A DNA stretch of 64,000 bases from Zantedeschia hybrid cultivar (lineage: Eukaryota > Streptophyta > Magnoliopsida > Alismatales > Araceae). The position numbers and the translations under genes were made by a program. Where the stretch lies: assembly GCA_030544215.1 (NCBI GenBank), contig JARZZO010000006.1:48336501-48400500 (forward strand), read 5' to 3'. The number at the start of each line of letters is the position of its first letter. Position 1 is the first letter of the stretch. Positions 32,927-42,500 of this stretch are shown one piece after another. Below the pieces are notes generated by a model. The model did no database searches, was not told where the DNA came from, and saw nothing but the letters and a program-made list of their open reading frames with translations.

Positions 32927-33805
32927 TCCCTGGTCAGGGCAGACGATAATATCGGGAAAGGAGTTTTCTGATATTCATCAGCGGCATCCAATCCAAGTGA
33001 GTCGACCGATTAGGGTTTGACAGCTCGCCATGTCCTGAGTTGACTCGAGAGCATTGTACGAATGAAGGATTATATCCACGCGGTAACTGTCGGCAGAAAG
33101 TTTCCAAGAGTGGGTTACTTAACCCCAATACCTTTCGAGTTCACGCGGTGTTGCTTGGCACCCAACGTGATCGAAGGTCCGGTCGTATTCGATGTGCGAC
33201 ATCAATTCGATTGATTAATTAATTAATAAAGGGTTATTAATTGATTAATAAAGTCAGTGAGGAGTCACTGGGCTTGTTGGGCCATTATGATTCTCAAGGC
33301 GATGGATAAATAAGTGGGTTTTATATAAACCGGGGGTTTTTATGAAAAACCGCGCGGTTAGTATAAAACATAGCGAATGGGCTAAGTAGGCCAAGCTGCT
33401 GCTAACCCTAGCCGCCCCTCCTCTGTTTCTCTCTCTCTATCTGGCGTCTAGACAGATCCAGATCTGCTCCGCCGCTTTTTCGAATCCTGTTCGATGGGAA
33501 ATCGTCCGCGCGTTGCGGCGATTATTGCGGCGACCCGCGGAGGTTTCGTGGTCTGCGAAGAACGAGGAACGTGAGGATATCCGTCGCGAGGAGGATCGCG
33601 TGGACTTCGCTAGAGGCCGGGCACTTGCGTGGCTTGCGGTGTTGCACCGACGGAACCGAACGGTTGGGGATTCGAATCCGCATACGGTGAGAATCGATTA
33701 TCCGATAATCGTAGTTTTTAGTTCTTCGAAACGGGAACGGATCGCTGTTTTAATTTTTATTTTCCGCTGCGTGAGCGATCCGGAGAAACCCGAGAAATCC
33801 CAACA
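32927..33805 (+). repeat. Truncated 5' LTR of element C
   Basis: Runs from the inversion breakpoint to CCCAACA. A deletion of about 40 bp lies at 33287/33288 (compare 31845-31895). It contains a TATA-like box near 33317 and the palindromes, the second altered to GGGGATTCGAATCCGCA. Confidence 0.88.
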
Positions 33806-33806
33806 G

Positions 33807-33822
33807 TGGTATCAGAGCCAGG
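33807..33822 (+). promoter_or_regulatory. Primer binding site of element C
   Basis: TGGTATCAGAGCCAGG just after the LTR end, canonical initiator-Met-tRNA type. Confidence 0.93.
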
Positions 33823-34089
33823 TTCCACTGTTTCTCGTCCCGTTTCGGTCTCCAAATTAATTTTTCCTTGGTATTATTCCATGCGGAAGTTCGATCTCTT
33901 TGCATGATCCGTGTTCATGCGATAAACACAAATCATAAGAATCATTTTGATTATTTTTATTCTGCAAAAAAAAATCGATTTTTTTTTTGGGTATTTCGTG
34001 TTCTTTATGAGATGAAGAACGGTGTGATTCGGACGGCTTCGTTTGAGGAACCCCAAGTGTTGGGGAGTTGGGCCGGACCTCTTATCCTC

Positions 34090-34510
34090 CTAAGGATGCT
34101 TCTGCTCACCACCAGGGCTGGTGGCCGGCACCGGAGAGGGAGACTCCTTCACCATCTTCTTCACATGGTTTTGAGAAAACCATCCGAAAATCTGATTTTT
34201 GGGGAGAATGGAGGGGCTCGGCCTGCCTTGGAGTAGATCCGCCATCGCCGGCGAGCCCGCCGGCGCCGGAGGCGTCGCCGGCAGGGCTGGACACCGCCGG
34301 GAAGGGCCTGTAGCCAGGCGCCGCCGCCGTCGGGCTGCACCTGCAGAAACCCTAGGGTTTGCAGGTGCGTCGGGCTGCAGCAGGGAAGAAAGGGGAGCCG
34401 GTCTCGACCGGTTCGACCGGCCGGCTCTCTGTTGAGCGGGGCCGAGCCCAGGTGCCCAATTGTTGGGCTCCTGGCTCGAGCCCTGGCTCGACAGGGTCCG
34501 AGCCAGGGAT
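34090..34510 (+). other. GC-rich island of leader, element C
   Basis: GCCGGCG-rich sequence. An inverted repeat CACCTGCA..TGCAGGTG encloses the perfect palindrome AAACCCTAGGGTTT (34347-34360). GGCTCGAG/CTCGAGCC motifs occur near 34470-34510. No convincing gene. Confidence 0.6.
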
Positions 34511-34719
34511 CGGATCTAATTGGGCTAGGCCCACTTCTTTTAAAACCCCTTTAGGTCCCTATTTAAATCCCTAAACCCCAAGCCCATTAGAATTTAAAAT
34601 GAATTGTTTTTAATTTTAATATTCAAAATTATTTTGAAGATTGAAATTATTATTCAAATTAAATTTAATTGGGCTTATTAATGATTTTTTGAATCATTTT
34701 GTATTAACTAGCAATTAGT

Positions 34720-35280
34720 TGTTAATTAGTTGGGGTTAATATTAATTTAAATGTTAAATTGATTATTAACCTCAATTTAACTAATTTAAATGTTAAATTA
34801 GTTATTAAATTAGTTATTAATAGTTATTAGTCTAATTGTTAGATTATTAACTATTATCTCAGCTAATTGTTAATTAATATTTGAGTTAATTATTAATTTA
34901 ATTATTAAATTAATAATTAACTTAAATGACTAATTTAAATGTTAAATTAGTAGTTCTTAATTAATTACTGTTAGTCATTGATTTAATAGCTAAATTAATG
35001 ATAACTTTAATTATCTAATCTAAGAGTTAGATTAATTAATTATTAATTAGTTAGTGTTAATTATTAGTTTAAGAGTTAAATTAATAATTAACATTATTTG
35101 GCTAACCTAAGTGTTAGATTAGTAGTTAATAATTAATTATAGTTGATTAATAATTTAAATGTTAAATTATTAATTAACTTTGTTGGATTAATCTAAGAGT
35201 TAGATTAGTCTTTAATGGTCTAATTGTTAGATTATTAATGGGGTTTAATCTAAGTGTTAGATTATTAGAAATATTCTAAT
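34720..35280 (+). repeat. Array of short palindromes in AT-rich leader, element C
   Basis: At least a dozen copies, for example AATTTAAATGTTAAATT, AATCTAAGAGTTAGATT, AACCTAAGTGTTAGATT and TCTAATTGTTAGA. Arms change together and loops centre on (A/T)NGTT. This is the sense-strand counterpart of 6440-6910. Confidence 0.78.
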
Positions 35281-36130
35281 TTGCATGGAATAATCTAGAA
35301 TTATTAATTTGGAGTGTGTGCGTATGTGATGTGTGTTTAATGCTTTTAAATTTTGATTTAATTGTATCTTAAGTTAATAAATGAGTTTTTCGAAATTCAA
35401 ATATCAATTTTGATTGGATCCTAGTTTTTTGAAAGCCAAAATTATTTATTTTGAAAACTCTTTTATTTTAGCCATGTGATGCGCTGTATCCTGTGTGCGA
35501 TGTTTAAAATACACCGTGGTCATGGATATGCACTTATTTAATTGTTCATGTGATGAATGATGTGTTTGTGTGGATCGTGGATGAATGATGGATGTTTATT
35601 AATTGTTAATAAATAGAGATCTGCGTATCTCTCCCTCTCTCATTCTCTGATGTATTTCTACCTCCTCCTCTCTTGTACTCGCCATAAGGCCTTCTTCAAT
35701 TTACTTGTAATTTCTAAAATTTAAATGTAATATGATCGAGGCAACCGAGGAAGGAGCGAGGACGATCCACAGCTGCAACCAGGAAGGCGAAAAGATGGAG
35801 ATCAGTTGCCTATGTGTTTGCAGGTTATCTAATATAATTGTTGTGTTAGATTGTGTGTGCGTTTGACTGTTGGCTCTAGTCAAACCCACTGTGCTATCCA
35901 TGACCACACTAATGACATGTATGTGATGCATTGTTTTTCTTTTGATTATGAATCAAAGCAGGTTATAGTATTTAGTAAATATATACGATGTATTTATATA
36001 CTATCACCTAGGAGAGACCAAGATAAAATTTATCTAAATACCCTAAGATAAACTCTAAGCCGTAACGCGAGTAGTTGAGAACTTACCGCGTGGTCCACCA
36101 TCGTTATAGTCATAGGATTCGAATCACTTT

Positions 36131-36450
36131 AGGCAGGTTTGTTGTGCTATCCACAAAGCCTGTTTAATTTGGAGGAGAAACTGTGGCTATGACATTAGAT
36201 GCCTATAGATCGAGGTAGAGGAACCATGTAGTTTTGTTGTGCTATCCATAAGGGCTGCATGCAAATCTATGCTCGTCGCGTAATGATGGTTAGCTTAGGC
36301 CAGAATTAATGGTTTGTTGTGCTATCCACAAGGCCATTAAATCTCTGGGGACCGAAGCCATAATCAGATATTGCAAGGAGTTGCAAGTCCCATGAGTTGG
36401 GTGCTCTTTGATTGTATTACAGTTTGTTGTGCTATCCACAAGGCTGTAGT
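36131..36450 (+). other. Leader array of four hairpins, element C
   Basis: Hairpins are at 36131-36165, 36225-36261, 36306-36340 and 36416-36450. Outer arms are AGGCAGG/CCTGTTT, CATGTAGT/GCTGCATG, TTAATGG/CCATTAA and ATTACAG/CTGTAGT. The core is TTGTTGTGCTATCCACAAG. The second core has one change (CCATAAG) that weakens the inner stem. The last hairpin ends 186 nt before gag. Confidence 0.87.
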
Positions 36451-36454
36451 TCAA

Positions 36455-36540
36455 GTCATTGAGATTCTGATCCCCACTAGGAGACTATCGGCGTCTCCCG
36501 TTCTGTATAACTGAGGGTTATACAGTCTGTCGAAAATTAG
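36455..36540 (+). other. Two further hairpins between array and gag, element C
   Basis: GGAGAC..GTCTCC (36480-36499) and TGTATAAC..GTTATACA (36504-36524) follow the conserved phrase GATTCTGATCCCCACTAG. Element B has the equivalent pair (CTGTATG..ATATACAG and GGAGAT..ATCTCC, about 16403-16450) with different stem bases. Confidence 0.65.
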
Positions 36541-36635
36541 TAGGAGTTAAACTTGAACAAAAGACCATGTCTTGTTTTAAATTTTAATAATTGAACATCT
36601 GCTAAATAGATTTTACTTATCTCATGTAGGGAATT

Positions 36636-37409
36636 ATGTCGTCGAATAACCCACTCCGTGGCATACTTAATGCTCTCTTGACTTACCTGATCTACTCGGA
36701 TTGGTTTAGAAACCTGAAGAATGTCTTCAGATCTGAGCACATTGACTTTGTCCCTGGAGTTGATCCTCCTGCTGAATCGGCATTGGATGCCCCTGAAGCA
36801 GAGATGATAGCTAACGATAAAAGATCGAAGGACAAAGGCAAAAGAGTAGTGAAGGGTGACTGCTTCTACTATAAGCAGTATGGTCACTGGAAGAGGAACT
36901 GCAAGGAGTTCCTTCATGATAAAGCTCATGGAAGAGTGAAGCTGTCTGAAGCTTCAGATATCTATATGATAGATATCAACTTGTCAGTTAGAGATTCCAC
37001 ATCTTGGGTATTAGATACCGGATGTGCTTCTCATATCTGCCATGATGTGCAGATGTTGACAAGTAAGCGCAAGCTGAGACATGGTGAGGTGGAATTGAGG
37101 CTAGGAAACGGCGCAAAAGTTGCGGCGATTGCTATTGGGACAGCAAACCTCAAGCTTCCATCGGGAGACACCTTACTATTAGAAGATTGTTATTTTGTTC
37201 CTAGCATAATAAAGAACATCATATCAATATCTTGTTTGGACAAGATAAGATATAGGTTGACTATTGAGAATAGAAGTTGTTCGATTTATTATGGTAATAA
37301 ATCAATAGCTTCGGCATCTTTAGTCAACGGTCTATATCTCTTAGATGTTTCTTATTACAATCTTCAAATTGATAATGCTCTTAAGAAGAGTAAGAATTGT
37401 GTGAACTAG
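36636..37409 (+). pseudogene. Gag (capsid-deleted) and protease, element C
   Basis: 257 codons before an in-frame TAG at 37407-37409. It has the same short Gag, zinc-knuckle Cys-to-Tyr change and DTG protease as element A, and the same Met-Ser-Ser start 186 nt after the hairpin array. The stop lies just before the GAG-pre-integrase motif. Confidence 0.88.
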
Positions 37410-37415
37410 GCCTAC

Positions 37416-38185
37416 ATGTGGCATTGTAGACTTGGGCACATTGGCGAAAGCAGGTTGCAAAAGTTGCACAAGCATGGTTACTTAACTGCATTTGATTACG
37501 AATCGTTTGCAACATGTGAATCCTGCCTTATGGGAAAGATGGCAAAATCTCCATTTACTGGACATGGAGAACGTGCCACGGACATTTTGGAACTAATACA
37601 TTCAGATGTATGTGGTCCCATGTCCACCCAAGCCAAAGGTGGCTAGTCATACTTCATCACGTTCACCAATGACCTCTCAAGATTTGGCTATGTGTACTTA
37701 ATGAAGTACAAGTCGGAAGCATTTGAGAAGTTCAAGGAGTTCAAGAATGAGGTAGAGAAGTAGTTAGGAAAGAGTATTAAAGCTCTTCGATCAGATCGAG
37801 GAGGAGAATACTGAGTACTAACTTCACACAATTCTTAAAGGATAATGGTATCCTTTCTCAGCTGACCCCTCCATATACACCACAGATGAATGGTGTATCA
37901 GAAAGGAGGAATCGCACCTTGTTGGACATGGTGCGATCCATGATGAGCTTTTCAGGATTACCAGTGTCCCTCTGGGGGTATCCTCTAGAGTCAACAGCAT
38001 ACCTATTGAACAGAATACCCAACAAATATGTGGCCTCTACTCCATATGAGATATGGAAAGGTAGGAAACTAGAATTTAAACATGTTAAAGTCTGGGGTTG
38101 TCCTGCTCATGTAAAGAGACATGATCCAGACAAGCTGGAATCACGAACTGATAAATGCAGGTTTGTGGGAGAACAGTGGGAGTAA
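37416..38185 (+). pseudogene. Integrase remnant, element C
   Basis: The piece 37416-37646 carries HCRLGHIGESR and IHSDVCGP and ends at an in-frame TAG. A second in-frame TAG is near 37761. A small deletion near 37812 shifts the frame. 37886-38185 carries GVSERRNRTLLDMV and KVWGCPAHV. About 43 codons after CRFVG are deleted at about 38168. Inactive. Confidence 0.85.
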
Positions 38186-39362
38186 AATAGTACTGGAAGA
38201 GGTTCCAGATCCCCAAACAGCTGCATTATCATCAGATGAGATATCAGTTCCTGAATCTGTTCAGGTACACACAGATGAGCCTCGTAGGTCTGGTAGAGTA
38301 CCTAGACTACCCGAACGATATGTGGGACATATTGCTGAAGGTAAGTCTAAGGTAGAATATAATGAGGATGATGATCCTAAAACCAACCAGGAGGCCATAG
38401 AAGGCCCAGAAGCCGGGAAATGGCGAGAAGCCATGAACTCAGAAATCCAGTCTATGTACACCAACCAAGTTTGGAACTTGGAGGACTTGCCCGAGGGTAT
38501 TGTACCCATCAGTTACCAGTGGATCTTTAAGAGAAAGATCGGTGTTGATGGACGGATCGACACTTATAAGGCAAGGTTGGTGGCAAATGGATATCGTCAA
38601 AGGCAAGGAATTGACTATGACGAGACTTTCTCACCAGTTGCCATGATAAAGTCGATCAGAGTTCTACTCGCCATTGCTGCACATTTTGATTATGAAATCT
38701 GGCAGATGGATGTGAAGACTGCCTTCCTCAATGGTAACCTTGAGGAAGAGGTGTATATGATACAACCCGAAGGTTTCACATCCAAAGAATCTCCAGATAA
38801 AGTGTGCAAGCTTCAGAGGTCCATTTATGGACTGAAGCAGGCTTTCCGGAGCTGGAACATAAGATTTGACGAGGCTGTCAAGTCTTATGACTTCATTAAG
38901 AATGAAGATGAGCCTTGTGTGTACAAGAAGACCAGTGGGAGTGCAGTCACTTTTCTAGTTCTTTACGTAGATGACATACTACTCATTGGGAATGATGTAG
39001 CTATGATGTCATCAGTAAAGATCTGGATGTCGAAAAACTTCTCCATGAAGGATTTGGGAGAAGCATCCTACGTATTAGGAATACGGATCTATAGAGATAG
39101 ATCAAAGAGGATGCTTGGAAAGACCCAATCCTTATACATAGACACCATAGTCAAAAGGTTTGGCATGGAAAATTTCAAGAAAGGTCTCATACCGATGAGA
39201 CATGGAATTATTCTCTCAAAGGAGCAGTCTCCTAAGACTCCTGATGAGAGGGCATTCATGGATATAATACTCTATGCCTCCGCCATAGGATCTATCATGT
39301 ATGACATGCTATGTACACGGCCTGATATTGCATTTGCTCTAAGTGTTACGAGCAGATTTTAG
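38121..39362 (+). pseudogene. Reverse transcriptase part, element C
   Basis: An open frame of 413 codons. The first 15 or so are out-of-frame integrase sequence, so the true pol part begins near 38172. It contains the linker, WQMDVKTAFLNG and YVDDILLIG (catalytic Asp pair). A TAG at 39360-39362 ends it where elements A and G continue. A frameshift near 39445 follows. Confidence 0.88.
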
Positions 39363-39460
39363 GCTGATCCAGGCGAAGAGCACTGGAAGCCAGTGAAATG
39401 TATCCCTAAATACTTGAGAAGAACAAAGGATATGTTTCTTGTCAATATGGAGGAGGTGAC

Positions 39461-39952
39461 TTGAGACTACGAGGCTTTACTGACTCAAGTTTCCAATCAG
39501 ATCCAGATGATAGCAAGTCTACATCTGGATTCGTGTTTACTTTGAACGGAGGTGCAGTGTGCTGGAAGAGTTCCAAGCAAGTAACCACTGCAGATTCAGT
39601 GACTGAAGCTGAGTACATCGCTGCAGCTGAAGCCGCCAAGGAAACAGTGTGGTTGAAGAAATTCATCACCGTCCTCGGCGTAGTTCCCAGCATCTCTGAG
39701 CCTGTTCCACTATTGTGCGACAACAATGGAGCAATTGCACAAGCGAAAGAGTCGCGGTCTCATCAGAAATCGAAGCATGTTCTGAGGTGCTTTCACGTTA
39801 TCAGAGAGATCTTATCTAGAGGAGATGTAGTAGTGGAAAGAGTTCCATCCGTCGACAATGTAGCAGATCCACTGACAAAGTCGTTGGCTCAAATTGTGTT
39901 TGAGCGTCACCTAGAGTCTATAGCCTTATTGTATAAAAGTGATTGGATTTAG
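39461..39952 (+). pseudogene. RNase H part, element C
   Basis: 163 codons. SKSTSGFVFTLNGGAVCWK, the acidic segment ADSVTEAEYIAAAEA, CDNNGAIAQAKE and VADPLTKSLAQ are visible. It is the only family-A copy here in which the RNase H end is uninterrupted. It lies in a shifted frame relative to gag. Confidence 0.88.
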
Positions 39953-39966
39953 TCATAATGGGAAAT

Positions 39967-40959
39967 TGTTAGTTTTAGGTGGCCTACAAGCCAATCTGAC
40001 TATATAAATCTCGTTCATTTATTAATAAAATGGCATAATATTCATTACGTATAAATCGCATTAATTATCGTTTCATAATGAAGTCCGTGAATATGTGCTA
40101 TAGTGATCAGATTATGATGAGATCATACTAATAAGACTGATCAGTTAAACACACATATTCTTAATTGTTCCTAGTTGGATGATATCCGAGAAGGACATCG
40201 GATATCTGGTTAGACTAGTACAGATTACTCCTGCTCATATGATGAGGGTGACTGATCTCATAAGTCACTTGTGTGGAGACACTAAGGTGAATCTGTAGGT
40301 GCTCATTGGAGAATGAGTTCACTGAACTGATCCAACTGAATCGCTGGATGGTATTGTACCTCACTGTCAACCAGTTTGATTCTATTGTCGCAGTTGCGTG
40401 GATGGTCCTCGAACCTGAGACACCAAGGACACCATGTCGGTGGACTTCTGTGCTTTGACCTTGGTTTACGAATCTCTAGCCACGGGATTCTAATACGCCA
40501 AGGATTGGGTACAGCGGAATACCGTCGAAGGGAATTGTGTGTCAATAAGGAATCATTTGCTCTCGGTACTTAGAGAGAGAATGCTCTAGGAAGGATGCGC
40601 GAAAGTCCGTGGCCAGGGCGGACGGTAATATCGGGAAAGGAGTTTTCCGATATTCATCAGCGGCATCCAATCCAAGTGAGTCGATCGGTTAGGGTTTGAC
40701 AGTTCGCCATGCCCTGAGTTGACTCGAGAGCATTGTACGAATGAAAGATTATATCAACGCGGTAATTGTTAGTGGAAAGGTTCCAAGAGTGGGTTACTTA
40801 ACCCCAATACCTTCCAGGTTCACGCGGTGTTACTTAGCACCCAACGTGATCGGAGGCCCGGTCGAATTCGATGTGCGACATCAATTCGATTGATTAATTA
40901 ATTAATAAAGGGTTATTAATTGATTAATAAAGTCAGTGAGGAGTCACTGGGCTTGTTGG
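39967..40959 (+). repeat. 3' LTR of element C, end missing
   Basis: Starts TGTTAGTTTTAGG after a weak purine tract (AATGGGAAAT). It stops at GGGCTTGTTGG, directly followed by the start of another LTR. About 560 bp including the TATA region and U5 are missing. Confidence 0.9.
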
Positions 40960-42500
40960 TGTTAGTTTTAGGTGGCCTACAAGCCAATCTGACTATGTAA
41001 ATCTCGTTCATTTATTAATATAATGGCATAATATTCATTATGTGTAAATCGCATTAATTCTCGTTTCATATTGAAGTCCGTGAATATGTGCTATAGTGAT
41101 CAGATTATGATGAGATCATACTAATGAGACTGATCACTTAAATACACATATTCTTAATTGTTCATAGTCGGAGGATATCCGAGAAGGACATCGGATATCC
41201 GGTTAGACTAGTACAGATTGCTCCTGCTCATATGATGAGGGTGACTGATCTCATAAGTCACTTGTGTGGAGACAATAAGGCGAATATGTAGGTGCTCATT
41301 GGAGAATGAGTTCACTGAATTGATCCGACAGAATCGCTGGATGGTATTGTACCTCACTGTCAACCAGCTTGATTCTATTGTTGCAGTTGCGTGGATGGTC
41401 CTCGGACCTGAGACACCAAGGACACCTTGTCGGTGGACTTCTGTGCTTTGACCTTGGTTTACGAATCTCTAGCCACGGGATTGTAATACGCCAAGGATTG
41501 GGTACAGCGGAATACCGTCGAAGGGAATTGTGTGTCAATAAGGAATCATTCGCTCTCGGTACTTTGAGAGAGAATGCTCTAGGAAGGATGCGCGAAAGTC
41601 CCTGGCCAGGGCGGACGATAATATCGGGAAAGGAGTTTTCCGATATTCATCAGTGGCATCCAATCCAAGTGAGTCGACCGGTTAGGATTTGACAGCTCGC
41701 CATGCCCTGAGTTGACTCGAGAGCATTGTACGAATGAAGGATTATATCTACGCGGTAACTATCGGCGGAAAGGTTCCAAGAGTGGGTTACTTAACCCCAA
41801 TACTTTCCGGGTTCACGCGGTGTTGCTTGGCACCCAACGTGATCGGAGGCCCGGTCGAATTCGATGTGCGACATCAATTTGATTGATTAATTAATTAATA
41901 AAGGGTTATTAATTGATTAATAAAGCCAGTGAGGAGTCACTGGGCTTGTTGGGCCATTAACTGGACCGGTACTTGGACATAGAGGGTCACACACAAATGA
42001 TTTTCAAGGCGACGGATAAATAAGTGGGTTTTATACAAACCGGGTTTTTTTATGAAAAACCGCGTGGTTAGTATAAAACATAGCGAACGGGCTGAGCTGG
42101 CCAAGCTGCTGCTAACCCTAGCCGCCCCTCCTCAGTTTCTCTCTCTCTCTGGCGTCCAAACAGATCCAGATCTGCTCCGCCGCGTCTCCGAATCCTGTTC
42201 GACGGGAAATCGTCTGTACGCTGCGGCCACCGGCGGAGGTTACGTGGGCTGCGAAGAACGAGGAACGCGAGGATATCCGTCGCGGGGAGGATCGCGTGGA
42301 CTTCGCTAGAGGCCGGGCGCTTGCGCGGCTTACGGTGTCGCACCGACGGAACCGAACGGTTGCGGATTCGAATCCGCACACGGTGAGAATCGATTATCCG
42401 ATAATCGTTGTTTTTAGTTCTTCAAAACGGGAACGGATCGCTGTTTTATTTTTATTTTCCGCTGCGTGAGCGATCGGGAGAAACCCGAGAAAACCCAACA
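40960..42500 (+). repeat. Complete 5' LTR of copia copy D
   Basis: TGTTAGTTTTAGG to AACCCAACA, 1541 bp, the only complete plus-oriented family-A LTR here. It includes the U3 hairpin (41173-41200), a TATA-like TTTTATACAAA (about 42030) and the perfect palindrome TGCGGATTCGAATCCGCA (about 42361-42378). It is followed by the primer site of copy D. Confidence 0.92.

Larger units (their letters stand above)
30470..33287. repeat. Tandem duplication of a 1.4-kb unit with head-to-head LTR arms
   Basis: Unit 1 (30470-31895) and unit 2 (31896 to about 33287) are closely similar, offset 1426-1427 bp. Each has about 293 bp of non-LTR sequence, then a minus-oriented family-A LTR arm, then a plus-oriented LTR arm. 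The last about 40 bp of the plus arm are missing in unit 2, where it runs on into element C. Confidence 0.88.
32927..40959 (+). mobile_element. Ty1/copia element C (both LTRs truncated)
   Basis: Plus strand order is 5' LTR lacking its start (32927-33805), primer site, leader, broken gag-pol and 3' LTR lacking its end (39967-40959). It is the same family as A. It has more stops and deletions than A, so it is older or longer silent. Its 3' LTR abuts a second LTR (40960). Confidence 0.9.
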
